Below are positions 9,520 through 20,528 of a DNA stretch of 64,000 bases, piece after piece. Within the stretch, counting starts at the first letter, position 1. Each line of letters begins with the position of its first letter. The stretch spans positions 38,011,501-38,075,500 of the forward strand of contig NC_080574.1 of assembly GCF_029962835.1 (NCBI RefSeq). Reading direction: 5' to 3'. The translations under genes and the position numbers were made by a program. This DNA comes from Magnolia sinica. Taxonomy: Eukaryota > Streptophyta > Magnoliopsida > Magnoliales > Magnoliaceae. Under the pieces are notes generated by a model. It was given only the letters and a program-made list of their open reading frames with translations, made no database searches and was not told the origin of the DNA.

Positions 9520-10944
9520 TGTCACGTCCCAAACTCGGAAAACGGGCTCACAAAATTCCCGATCGCCGAATCTAGTGCCGACAGCCTCCGTAGTGTCTCA
9601 TTCTCAGATTCCGGCACTCTCATGCCAGATTCCGATCCTGGGATCCTACAAGGAGGATTTTCAGTAGAAATTTTTTTTTGTAATAGAGCATAACCATAAG
9701 CATAACCAAGTCACAAAACAACATCACCACATAACCACTATATCGAAAACTTTTAAGTACAATGCAGAAAGGAAAAATACAGGGTGATTAAAAGCTTCAA
9801 AATAAACTGATGTGCGCTCCGGCCTCAGCGCTGCTGCTGTCCAACACTACCTGCACGCAACGGTCGTGCATAAGCTTACAAAAGCTTAGAGGGTACTGTA
9901 AGTGTGTGTGCAAGGCCAGCGCCAAGTGTACAATAACAGAGTAATGCGGAAATATGCGATAAGTCCATGAATGCTATCAGCTGTACCAACGCTATATGAT
10001 GCAAGACATGAATGCTATCGGCCATACCAAGGCCATGCGATGCGAGGCCTATGTAGCCAAATGTCATATGCGAGATGCGAAGCAAACATGTCAGTCCTCA
10101 TCAAGTACACATATCAGTACAGTTCCTCTCTGGATATCACCGGGGTCTAATACACCTTACACTGACTGCCTCCCACTGATGCGCCACCAAGCAAGTGGAA
10201 GAGACCACACTATCCGCCCGACTCATTTGCCAAGCAGTAGCCTGCTTGTCGATAGCGGACTCATTTGCGATGGTCAAACTCACTAGCTTATAGCCCCTCA
10301 CTCGGGCGGATAAGGCCACACCCCCTTCCAACCGACCACGAAACATTGGGAGACGCAGCCTCACGGTATTCGGCACTCGGCGCTCGTGTATCCACTCGGT
10401 CTAGACGTTGGAGCATCTCCTGGTACCAAAAAGGTTCTGGGACTTTCACCCAAGGACATCCTAAGTGCCCATAGTGCTAGAACCAAGCATTTCCGGTATC
10501 CGATACGGCCATCCACGATGTGTCTATGGAGCCACGGCCCTAATGTCGCTAGGGCGTGCAGTGATCAAGTCACACATATGCAAGATGCATGAGTCACACC
10601 GTACAATCATGCAGCAATCTCACGCGTACCACGCAATCATGTGGGGCACTCCGTCTCATAAGGAGTCCCGTAAATGTCTCAGTCCAACGGCTTATGCTAT
10701 GATCAAACATTCCTCATATCAAGCATACAAATGATGCATATGGGTATGAATCATGGGGCTATACTAAGCATGTTATAAAGTGGTGAACTATCAACAAATG
10801 TGGCCTACTAATGGGCCCTAGGGAGAGTTATAATGCGGACATTTAACCAACATTATTCTTACAACGTGGACGTCAAACCAACATTTCTCCCAAGGCATAA
10901 CCTGTCGTCAAACATTATTACACACACTATGGGGGAATCCCTCA

Positions 10945-11190
10945 TTGCAATGGACCCTAAGGACATCCTGTTGGGCCTCGACCCATGGGCCTTATATTCA
11001 TCAAATGGGCCGCATCATATGGGCCTTTTATAAATCAAGTGGGCCACATCGAAGGGGCCTTATGTACATTGCAATGGGCCATATCCCACGGGCCTTTGAA
11101 TGCATCACAATGGGCCTTGTAACATGGGCCTCAAATACATTGAATGGGCCCCATCACATGGGCCTTACATGTTTACCAAGGTGGGCCACA
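10945..11190. repeat. GGGCC-rich minisatellite inside the LTR
   Basis: ATGGGCC or GGGCCTT words recur every 18-20 bases (for example 11005, 11040, 11083, 11112, 11128, 11147, 11160), giving a period of about 36-40 bp. Peptide frames through it are not genes. Confidence 0.7.
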
Positions 11191-11254
11191 CCAAAATACA
11201 AGTGATGATGATGATTTCCACCATTAAAATCCCTAAGGCCCACCAACAAATATA

Positions 11255-11435
11255 TATTATATGCAATATAACATATATAATATAATATATATATATATAT
11301 ATAAATATATATATACATATATATATTATGATATATATATATATATAGATAATAATATATATATTTATATACACACACACCACACGCACGCACGCACACA
11401 GTACGCACGCACACACACGCGCACAGGGGGGGGGG
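11255..11435. repeat. Compound (AT)n - (AC/CG)n - (G)n microsatellite
   Basis: Runs of TATATA from 11255 to about 11370, then CACACA with CGCACG to 11426, then a G homopolymer. Confidence 0.9.
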
Positions 11436-13486
11436 GGTCCCACCGTCCAGGGTGGACGGTGCGGACGAACACATACAGCAAGGTAGGCCCCACCGTCCGT
11501 CTGGACGGTGGGCAGCAACACATACATTTCTGTGGGTCCCATGTGGGGCCCACCATAACGTTTATCTTCCATCCAACCCGTTCACAAGGTCGCACGGGCC
11601 TGGAGGAAGAGGAAAAAAAGAATTTCAGCTTGATCCGAAACTTCTGTGGCCCATAAAAGGGTTTCAATGGTAGAGTTCAATCACCGCTGTTTTCTTGTGG
11701 TGTGGGCTACCTGAGGCCTGGATCTGACTAATTTTTGGAGGGGACCCACCTCAAGGGGTGGTCCACCTCATGGACGGCGTGGATACAAAATATACATCAT
11801 GGTGGGGCCCACATGAGAGGCCGTGGGACCCTGCAAGGACGCCCGCCCGCCTGGCGCTGTCAGCGTCTCTGACGCCACAGCAGCAGCAACTGCTGCTGCT
11901 TGTTGATATTTTTTTATTTTTTATTTTTGAAAAAACCTCTGTTCTCAAGGTTTTGCATACGTGAGGCCCGCATCAGGGAGATCTGAGCTCGCCATCGATC
12001 CCCATAGCTCAAGACAAGAAGGATGAGCCCAATATTCAATATATTTGGTGAATAAAAACAGCAGTTGGATTTTTAACGGTAACCACCACTGTTTCTCATG
12101 CTATGGCCCACCAGTTACTCGGATCTGCTTCATTTTTCGGCTCAACGCCTAAAATGAACTCAAGAATGGAATGGACGGCATGGATTGATCTCATACATCA
12201 ATGTGGGGTCCACACAAGTGGACCACCTCAATAGGGTGTGAACCAAGCTGATATTTGTGCTTTCATTTCAGTCCAGGGACGGCCTATGCATAGTGCATGC
12301 ACAAGGTGGGCCTTGCTCCTGTGGGCCACCAAATGGATGAATGGTAAGGATAAAACATACATTAAGGTGGGGCTCATCCAAGTAAGTCACATGGCCACCC
12401 CATCACACACAAAGCTAAATAAATAAATAAATAAAAGAGAAGGAGAGAGAGAGATAGAGAGAGAAATGGGACACGCATGATGGAGGGCTCCGCCACTATG
12501 AGCCCTCCCTTACAAGCAATCATACATCGAGTGGGTCCCATTGCATGTGGGCCCACCAAATCAAGGATCAACGGTGGAGATCCCTTCTCCACCAAAATGA
12601 AAGGTCTAGATGACCCTTTACAAGCTAGAAAATAGACATCATGATGGGGTTCATAGAGAATGGCCCCATCACGGAATGATCATGAAGATCAAGGTGGGCC
12701 ATCGACCACATCTTAAGGTCCCAAGTGAGATCCATACCATTGATCGGTAGGCCTCACTTGGTCCATCATCAAAACATGAAAAACCTATCCTATAAGGCAC
12801 CCACCGTCCGATCTTCTAGGTCCGATGGAAAGCCGACCTCCTTGTGCTTTACTTTGATGGTGGGAGATGAAGATTCAAGGGCTAAGATGGAAGATTTTGG
12901 GATGGAAAGTGGGCCACACTACTCACTTCTCTTTTTTTTTCTCTCCTTGGAAAAATGTGGACGTGTGAGGCTTATGGGTTGCTTGGAATTGGTGTGAGAA
13001 AAGAGAAAGAGAGAGAGAGAGATAAGGAGAGGTGATGGGTGTGATGGGTGAGTGATGTGAGGTGAGGGATGGGTGAAGTGAGAGGTGGTTTGACTTTGGT
13101 GAGAAAAAGCATGGGTTGCTTTACTTGTGGAGAAAGGTGATGTGTACTTGACATGAGGTGATGGATGGGATTGATTGATGGGATTGATTTGACACATTGT
13201 AGAGATTCTCTTGGGATCGCAAACGCACGGCGTTTTCTTCGAAATAAACGCCGGCTCACATCTTCCTGCCAGGGTATCGGATCGGTACAAGAGACGCGGC
13301 GTTGGAACCGCGGCGACGGTGCGGTCGCAATGGTACAAGTCTTGTTTTAAGCCGACTCAAATCTACAGCATAAGGCTTAGGGTTGATCGCAACGTCGATT
13401 ATACGTCACAGGTTGCCGAAATTCGACAGGAAGGATCGCGGGATTCGACGGAACAGAACGGACTAGGATACGGGTCTTACAATGAC

Positions 13487-13804
13487 CGTGAAATGCATGG
13501 GAATGATCATGGTTTGAAGCGATTTGACTGTGAAGTGAAGGGAATTGACGGCGAAATGCCTCGAAACGACCGTGAATCAACACGGAATTGTTTGGGATGA
13601 CTGTGAAGTGCATGGGAATGATCATGAATTGATGCGAATTAACCGTGAAATGCATGCAACTGACCGTGAAGGGAAGGGAATTGACCGCGAAATGCCTCGA
13701 AACGACCGTGAATCAACACGGAATTGTTTGGGATGACCGTGAAATGCATGGGAATGATCATGGTTTGAAGCGATTTGACCGCGAAATGCATGCAAATGAC
13801 CGTG
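13487..13804 (+). repeat. 136-bp satellite, continuation after the LTR
   Basis: CGTGAAATGCATGGGAATGA picks up the unit cut by the LTR. About 2.3 units follow to CAAATGACCGTG at 13804, where the array ends against non-satellite sequence. Confidence 0.92.
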
Positions 13805-13970
13805 CAACTTAAGAGACTAGAAGAAGCACACTGTGAACACAACTTGGATAACATGGAGTGTGTACCGACGTGGGTGTGTACTAACAAGCTAACCTAAAAA
13901 AGCAAAACAAAAAAATTTTAAAAAAAAATTAAAAAAAAACACATTAGAAAAAAAAAACGAAAAAATTACA
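13805..13970. other. Non-satellite spacer, A-rich at its right end
   Basis: Begins CAACTTAAGAGACTAGAAG and turns into an A-rich run (13893-13970). No gene recognised. Confidence 0.5.
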
Positions 13971-14385
13971 CTTCGATATATCGAATAGAACACGATATAT
14001 CGAAACTCTTCGATATAATCGAAACCTAATCGATTAATGGTAGAGTAAGTTGTCGATTATATCGAAATCTAGTCGATATAATAGTAGTAAGTCATCCTTA
14101 CAACCGATCGATATATCGACTATTATTCAATTGATCAAAAATGGTCACACACTGTCCAGCGACAAAATGCTTTTTAAATTGTATTATCGATATAATCGAG
14201 TAGATGTCGATATATCGGGGTATCGATATATCGACTAGATTTCGATATATCGAAAATTGTCAGAAAATGTCCAGCGTCGAACTGCTTTTTTAGTGCAATT
14301 ATCGATTATATCTCTGATATTTCGATATATCGAAGTAAGTATATATCGAGTAAATATCGATATATCGAAAATGTACCTCAATGGT
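13971..14385. repeat. Array of TCGATATATCGA palindromes
   Basis: About 15 copies or near-copies of the palindrome TCGATATATCGA (variants with TATAAT or TTAATC centres) in roughly 400 bases. Words of the type CTGTCCAGCGAC or TGTCCAGCGTCG recur at about 14153, 14267 and 14385, giving a coarse period near 115 bp. The same palindrome type and GTCCAAAACTGTC-like spacers occur in both terminal repeats (about 7500-7640 and 18070-18215). Candidate protein-binding or hairpin-forming zone; function unknown. Confidence 0.8.
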
Positions 14386-15436
14386 CCAGCAACCAGAATC
14401 TTATTGACTGGGGAAGGATTTCAAGTGGAGGAGGTGGGCCACTATTCGCTGATCGAGAAGCTCGATTTAAATGAAGAAGGGAAAGGAGATGGTGATGGAA
14501 TCGAGGGTATGTTGTTGTATGGGTCAATTGAGAATGATTGTCCATCATCATTTGGTAAAGAATCTCTATTGATCGAAGTACTCAAAGAAAGATATGATAA
14601 TGGACTGGAGGATGTGATATTGCATCGGTCAATAGAGAAATCATCAGGTGAAGGATTTGAAGTGGAAGTGGACCACCATCCACCGATCGAAAGGATTAAT
14701 TTGCATGAACAAGGGGTATGAGATGATGACAAACGCGAGGATATATCATTTGATGAGTCAATAGAGAGAGGGCCAGTTTCATCATCTTGTGGAAGATCTG
14801 AAGTGAAGGAGGTGGGCCACCATCTTAAAATTGAGGATATCTATTTGCATGAAGGGGGAGAAGGAGATTGTAGTGATTTAGAGGGTGTGTTATTCCATGG
14901 GTCGATAGAGAACAAACCACTATCATCATCTCAAAAAGTATTTGAAGCGGAGGGAAGCCACCATCCACCAATCAAGGGTTTTGATCTACATGAAGGGGCA
15001 GAAGGAAATGGTAATGCACTGGAGAGTATGTTCTCCATGGATTCATAGATAAAGGGCCGCCATCATCTTCTGGTGAAGGATTCTAAGTGGCGGAGGTTCC
15101 CTACGATCTGCCTAGCAAGTAACCTGGTTTACATACAAATGGGGGTATAAGAGATGTCAATAGGAGAGAGAGTGCATCATTCAATGCATCAAATGGGAAA
15201 GGATCCCAATTGTTGCCTAGTACAGGAAGTGAAGTTGACAAGGTGGGCCATCATCAGCATATCGAAGAACTTGGGTCACATTTAGCAACCACAAACGATG
15301 TGGTAGCACAGCCAAGGAAATGTTCCCAATCTGACCAACAAAGGCATTGGATGACAGGAGGTAGTCGATCACAGACAATTTCGATTTCTTTCAAGTGTGG
15401 GAAGGTTGGACACTCGAATGCACGGAATTGTCGAAA
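14386..15436 (+). pseudogene. Degenerate tandem-repeat ORF ending in a zinc-knuckle-like motif
   Basis: Not recognised as a known protein. One plus frame from 14257 to 15048 is interrupted by a single stop (near 14719). It carries an acidic repeat of about 47-50 residues with landmarks GEGFEVE, GHHPPIE, LHEGGEGD, LEGVLFHGSIEN and SSS, seen at least four times (about 14404, 14640, 14790, 14935). A shifted continuation gives GEGF at about 15075 and GHHQHIEELGS at about 15247. The C-terminus reads ISFKCGKVGHSNARNC, a CX2CX4HX4C zinc knuckle in which the first Cys is Ser. The TGA stop is formed by the first TTGACCGTG satellite monomer. A transposase C-terminal knuckle, a gag knuckle or a host protein are all possible origins. 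Confidence 0.55.
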
Positions 15437-15645
15437 TTGACCGTGAAATGCATGGAATTGTCCGTGAAGTGGAGGGAATTGACGGTGAAATGCATGGAAA
15501 TGACCATGAAGTGAAGGGAATTGACGGTGAAATGCACAGAAATGACCGTGAAGTGAAGGGAATTGACCGTGAAATGCATGGAAATGACCGTGAAGTGAAG
15601 TGGAATCGTCGAAATTGACCATATATTGCATGAAAATGAGCGTGA
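15428..15645 (+). repeat. Simple 21/42-bp satellite block
   Basis: About ten 21-bp monomers alternating two types, one with GTGAAATGCATGGAA and one with GTGAAGTGAAGGGAA, giving a 42-bp period. No 31-bp monomer is present, so this is the simplest and perhaps ancestral form of the satellite. It begins inside the stop codon of the preceding ORF. Confidence 0.9.
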
Positions 15646-15898
15646 AATGATATAGTAATTGATTGAAATACTTGAAAGAAAAGTGCCCAGTGTATATTCT
15701 CTCAGGTCAGACTAAGCGTTTGCTAGGGTGATGCCGTTGAAACCAATATCGATATCTGTACAATTATTCTATAATCTTAAGAGAATAGGGGGAACGATCA
15801 CCACCTACAACCAGTGGCACGCCACAGCCTAGTTTCTGCCTTCAGAAATTTGTATGTGCATATGTATCTCGGTTGCATGTGATCAGTCCTCAAAAAAT
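15646..15898. other. Spacer between satellite blocks
   Basis: About 250 bases of unique-looking sequence, including GCCTTCAGAAATTTGTATGTGC and GGTTGCATGTGATCAG. This could be the 3' flank of the preceding ORF. Nothing else recognised. Confidence 0.4.
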
Positions 15899-17740
15899 AA
15901 AGGGAATTGATCGCGAAATGCATGCAAATGACCATGAAGTGAGGGGAATTGACCGCGAAATGCCTCAAAACGACCGTGAATCAACACGGAATTGTTTGGG
16001 ATGACCGTGAAATGCATGGGAATGATCATGGCTTGAAGCGATTTGACCGCGAAATGCATGCAAATGACTGTGAAGTGAAGGGAATTGACGGCGAAATGGC
16101 TCGAAACGACCGTGAATCAACACGGAATTGTTTGGGATGACCGTGAAATGCATGGGAATCATCATGGTTTGAAGCGATTTGAGCGCGAAATGCATGCAAA
16201 TGACCGTGAAGTGAAGGGAATTAACCGCGAAATGCCTCGAAACGACCGTGAATCAACACAGAATTGTTTGGGATGACCATGAAATGCATGGGAATGATCA
16301 TGGTTTGAAGTGATTTGACCGCGAAATGCAAGCAAATGACCGTGAAGTAAGGGGAATTGACTGCGAAATGCCTTGAAACGACCGTGAATCAACACGGAAT
16401 TGTTTGGGATGACCGTGAAATGCATGGGAATGATCATGGTTTGAAGCGATTTGACCGCGAAATGCATGCAAATGACCGTGAAGTGAGGGGAATTGACCGC
16501 GAAATGCCTCGAAACGACCGTGAATCAATACGGAATAGTTTGGGATGACCGTAAAATGCATGAGAATGATCATGGTTTGAAGCGATTTGACCGCGAAATG
16601 CATGCAAATGACCGTGAAGTGAAGGGAATTGACCGCGAAATGCCACGAAACGACCGTGAATCAACACGGAATTGTTTTGGATGACCACAAAATGCATGGG
16701 AATGATAATGGTTTGAAGCGATTTGAGCGCGAAATGCATGCAAATGACCGTGAAGTAAAGGGAATTGACCGCGAAATGCCTCGAAACGACCATGAATCAA
16801 CATAGAATTGTTTGGGATGACCGCGAAATGCATGGGAATGATCATGGTTTGAAGCGATTTGATCGCGAAATGCATGCAAATGACCGTGAAGTGAAGGGAA
16901 TTGACCGCGAAATGCCTCGAAACTACCGTGAATCAACACGTAATTGTTTGGGATGACCATGAAATGCATGGGAATGATCATGGTTTGAAGCGAATTGACC
17001 GCAAAATGCATGCAAATGATCGTGAAGTGAAGGAAATTGACCGCGAAATGCCTCGAAACGACCGTGAATCAACACGGAATTGTTTTGGATAACCACGAGA
17101 TGCATGAGAATGATCATGGTTTGAAGCGATTTGAGCACGAAATGCATGCAAATGACCGTGAAGTGAAGGGAATTGACCGCGAAATGCCTCGAAACGACTA
17201 TGAATCAACAAAGAATTGTTTGGGATGACCGCGAAATGCATGGGAATGATCATGGTTTGAAGCAATTTGATCGCGAAATGCATGCAAATGACCGTGAAGT
17301 GAGGGGAATTGACCGCGAAATGCCTCGAAACGACCGTGAATCAACACGGAATTATTTGGGATGACCGTGAAATGCATGAGAATGATCATGGTTTGAAGCG
17401 AATTGACCGCGAAATGCATGCAACTGATCGTGAAGTGAAGGGAATTGACCGCGAAATGCCTCGAAACGACCATGAATCAACACGGAATAGTTTGGGATGA
17501 CCGTGAAATGCATGGGAATGATCATGGTTTGAAGCGATTTGACCGCGAAATCCATGCAAATGACCGTGAAGTGAAGGGAATTAACTGTGAAATGCATGGA
17601 AATGACCGTAAATCAAAACGAAATCGCCGGGATTGACCGTGAAATGCATGGAATTGATCACGAAGTAAATGAAATGAGTGAAATTGACCGTGAACTGATT
17701 GAAATTGACCGCGAAGTGAATGAAATGGATTTTCGACCCT
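15899..17740 (+). repeat. 136-bp satellite array, right block
   Basis: About 13 units with strict 136-bp spacing: the same ATGACNGC frame start recurs at 15949, 16085, 16357, 16493, 16765, 16901, 17037, 17173, 17309 and 17445. Units differ by only a few bases. From about 17580 to 17740 it decays into single 21-bp monomers and joins the right terminal repeat. Confidence 0.93.
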
Positions 17741-18983
17741 AGATCTAATGGAATCTTGAAAAATAACTAGGTTGGTTGGCTAAAGTAGCTTCTCCTACCC
17801 CAAAATCATATACGGTACGTCAAGTAACTAATTTTGGTTTAGGAGATATTCTTGTTAAATGAATAAAGAAATAAATGAAAAAAAGAGGGAAATTTTTTTT
17901 TATATGTTTATATATACATATTTATATAAATATGTATTAGAGAAAATTGTAGGTTGAATAAATTTATCTATGTAAAAAAATAAATAAAAATAAATTAATT
18001 AATTTAAAAAAAATTCATAAACCGTCATAGAATACAGTTATGGCTACGGTTATAATCCGTAGCTATTGGTCATATCATCTTCGATACATATCGAATACTC
18101 TTCGATATGTATCGAAAATTGCAGGATTTTTTAAGCAAACTTGTTGGACAGTTCTGGACCTTTTTTTATTAATCAAAAGACCTTCGATACATATAAAAGT
18201 ACATATCGAAGCGGCAAAGGCTACGGCTATGGCTACGGTTATTATCCGTAGCTATAGAAAACACCGTAGCCATAAGTTCCTTGCCTATTTATTTATTATT
18301 ATTTTATTTTTTACTTTTGTAATCCCCACCGCTTTTTATGGGCCCTATGATGAGGTATGTATTATATTCAAACCGTCCATATATTGGACAAACTTGTATT
18401 AAGGCTTGTGATGAAAAATGAGACAGATCTAGCTATCAAGTGGACCACACTGTAAAAGGCTGTGGAGGATTGAACGTCTACCATTGAAAACCTTTTAGGC
18501 GTCACAGAAGTTTTGGATCATTATGAATTTTTTTTTTCCCTCTTCAACCAGGCTTTTGTGACCTTATGAATAGATTGGATGGAAAATAAATGTTATGGTG
18601 GGCCTTACAAAATTTTTAACGGTGAAAATCAATTTTCCCGTTGCTCTTTGTGGTGTGGTCCAGTTGATCTTTGGATATGATTTTTTTTATATAATGCTCC
18701 CAAATGATCTCGAAATATGGATGAACGTTGTGGATATAATAAATACGTAACTGTGGGGCCCATGTAACTTTGATATCTTTTGAACCGTTCGTACAACTTG
18801 GGAGTTCGAGGAGTGTCAGCGCTCGTCTTCGAGCACCACCGATCCGCTTGACGGAACAAGCAGGGGCATTTTGGACCTTTGGCAAGCCATCCCTACAGCT
18901 GGGGCGTATTCTCGCAAGGGAAAATGAGGTGGGCTTAGTCTCCTAAACGGGCCATAAAGGGGTCGTACAGTCGTAAATTTCTC
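17463..18983. repeat. Right terminal inverted repeat
   Basis: Mirror image of the left repeat, uninterrupted. Satellite plus-orientation to 17740, AT-rich zone 17850-18010, CGATAT zone about 18070-18215, hairpin module about 18340-18765, terminal sequence to 18983. It preserves the empty site TTTTGAAC for the MITE that sits in the left arm. Confidence 0.85.
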
Positions 18984-18984
18984 C

Positions 18985-19400
18985 ATCAGAGCGGATTGCC
19001 TGTGACCGCGGGCACAGAGATATTTCTGTGCCTGCGGCACTGTGTGGTTCACAGGGATGTCTGTGAAGAATCCACTCCGTTCATCTGTTTTAAAAGACCG
19101 CAATAGGAAATTAATCTAAAAATCATCCAGATCCAAAATTCGCGTGGGCCATACCACAAGAAACAGTGTGGATTGAAAGACTGGGGTGACAGAAGTTTTG
19201 TATCAGGATGATATTTGTGACTACAGTTTATCTGAGTGTTAATAATCCTATGAACAGTTTGGATGGCAGATATACATCATGATCAGCTCTAGAAAGGTTT
19301 CAATAGCGGATGTTTTCGTTTCCATTGTATATGTATATCATGCAATCAACGGGGGAACTCATTCATCGGATGGGAGATGTTGTGCTTGGAAGAAGTTTTC
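18985..19400. repeat. Diverged hairpin-module half and stem-loop words
   Basis: CACAGAGATATTTCTGTG (19014-19031) is a short palindrome. Bases 19100-19330 carry the module in degenerate form (GTGGGCCATACCACAAGAAA at 19144, ACAGTTTGGATGGCAG at 19255). No gene seen. Confidence 0.5.
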
Positions 19401-19589
19401 TTCATTCAATGTTTTATTTTTAACCGAGAATTTTTTTTCCAAGCTGGCAGCAAACTAGACAGCCTAACCTTCTTGATTTACACAAATCATCAACATCAAC
19501 ATCAACATCACACATCATCCATCCAAAAAGACAACAATAAGGAAAGAGAGAGAGACCAAGAACATACGTCAGAAAACCCAATTTAGGAG

Positions 19590-20489
19590 AGGTGGGCAAG
19601 TGCATGAGGTGCAAGGATAGGCACATGAGAATTTCTGTCATATCTCTTGGCATCAGTGGCAGAGAAGAGAAGACTAAGTAGACAAGCACAAAAGGTGCCT
19701 ACAACCTCAGCACCCAAACCATCACCCAGGGTGTAGCCATGGTTCACAACATTGGCTATCTGAGGTATGACAATTAACCACTTGATCTCAAAGCTCGAAT
19801 TGAAAAGGCATGGCCAATCAATCCTCTTATCTCATAGCTCAGGCTCCACGTCTTATGGATTAGGTCCTCAGTCGAACCCCCCTCGCGAGCCCCACATCAC
19901 ATGGGTTCCACCTCACATGGGCCGCCCATCCCGAGTGTGCCCTGCATCTCACAGGCCACCCCACTCGAGCCCGGTATGAAAATGCCTTTGCATTACTCTC
20001 CCACCCAATATCTGGTAAAAGCCCTTTTGGAACCCTTTAACCACACCACTTCCATAGATTGCCCCCAAGCACTGCATCACCATATAGAAAACAACAGTTG
20101 TCAGGACAGTTTCCTGGCCAGCAGCAGCCCAAAGGTCACAGATGGGTTTATGTGTCCACCTGAAATCCCAGCCGCAAAGTAGACTAAGGCAAATATCGTG
20201 CCACCAAAGGCCCATGCAATCCCCTGAATTCCCACAGTGGCACACATGCTAGGTGACCTTTTGCACCCAGGACAGTGAGGATAGTGATGTGGAGGAATAA
20301 GAAGGTAGCCATGAACTCTGCAATCCAAGCCTTCTAAAATGACCATGATTTGAGATCATCAGGCTCAAACAAGGGTGCTGGTGGCAGTTCCTTGTAATCC
20401 TTGTCTTGGCTGTGTGCTGCTGTCCCTATGGGCTGCCTCTGTGAGAACTTGTTTGCTCCCAGCTTCACATCTCCCTCCTTTCCTTCCAA
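19590..20489 (-). pseudogene. PIP1: Processed pseudogene of a PIP1 plasma-membrane aquaporin
   Basis: The minus strand spells a PIP1 water channel: [20 protein letters not shown] near the N-terminus, [16 protein letters not shown], then [71 protein letters not shown], and [16 protein letters not shown]. The usual intron between GIS and GGHINP is absent, so it is an mRNA-derived copy. Defects: the start ATG reads TTG (20487-20489), a stop follows WSF, several one-base shifts occur, the first NPA box reads NPS, an insert lies at about 19756-19998, and the last third is missing. Host gene copy, not functional. Confidence 0.85.
19756..19998. mobile_element. Insert of about 240 bp splitting the PIP1 copy
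   Basis: Lies between the codons for QILGG and ANVVNHG of the aquaporin copy. It contains GGGTTCGACTGAGGACC on the minus strand, resembling a tRNA-type B box (GGTTCGANNC), and GGGCC-rich words. A SINE or short solo LTR is possible. Tips and target duplication were not resolved. Confidence 0.45.
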
Positions 20490-20528
20490 AATCTCATGTT
20501 TGATAAGAGAGAAAAAATTTAATCCCAC

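Larger units (their letters stand above)
9520..13481. mobile_element. Solo LTR (3.96 kb), Tekay/Del-like Ty3-gypsy fossil
   Basis: Begins TGTCACGTCCCAAACTCGG and ends GGATACGGGTCTTACA, with a perfect 5-bp target duplication ATGAC at 9515-9519 and 13482-13486 that is part of the interrupted satellite unit. TGTCACG.CCC starts and TCTTACA ends are typical of Tekay/Del-type chromovirus LTRs. No internal region or second LTR is seen. It contains a GGGCC minisatellite (about 10945-11190), AT and AC/CG microsatellites (about 11255-11420) and hairpin-module fragments (about 11535-12300). It is a fossil; it must be younger than the satellite it interrupts. Confidence 0.85.
6560..18983. mobile_element. 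Giant Mutator/foldback-like element (12.4 kb) carrying satellite arrays
   Basis: The two ends are long inverted copies. The tip GGGAAATTTGCGACTGTACG (6560) pairs with the reverse complement of 18964-18983, and homology runs inward for about 1.5 kb on each side. Order from either tip: about 200 bp unique terminal sequence, hairpin module, CGATAT-palindrome zone, AT-rich zone, satellite. The outer 200 bp of the arms differ at roughly 8% by eye. A worn target duplication may be ATCGGAAGC (6551) and ATCAGAGC (18985). The tip composition and the 9-bp duplications of related small elements favour the Mutator superfamily. No MURA-type transposase was recognised, so the element looks non-autonomous. 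The interior holds satellite arrays, a solo LTR and a degenerate ORF block, listed separately. Confidence 0.75.

Noticed and set aside
8000-9526. Overlapping 60-190-codon open frames on both strands of the satellite (DREMHGN and HFTVNSL repeats)
   Set aside because: They follow from a 21-bp monomer free of stops in some frames. The 136-bp unit shifts frame each time, both strands are equally open, and there is no start, splice or conservation signal.
11154-11667. Open frames of 100-135 codons over the AT/AC microsatellite
   Set aside because: Tyr/Ile and Thr/His runs are pure microsatellite translation inside an LTR.
7980-17740. CRISPR-like array
   Set aside because: The repeats are head-to-tail monomers with no unique spacers, in a plant nuclear context; this is satellite DNA.
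6551-18993. Treating ATCGGAAGC / ATCAGAGC as a firm target duplication of the giant element
   Set aside because: One gap and one mismatch are needed; it is kept only as a possibility.
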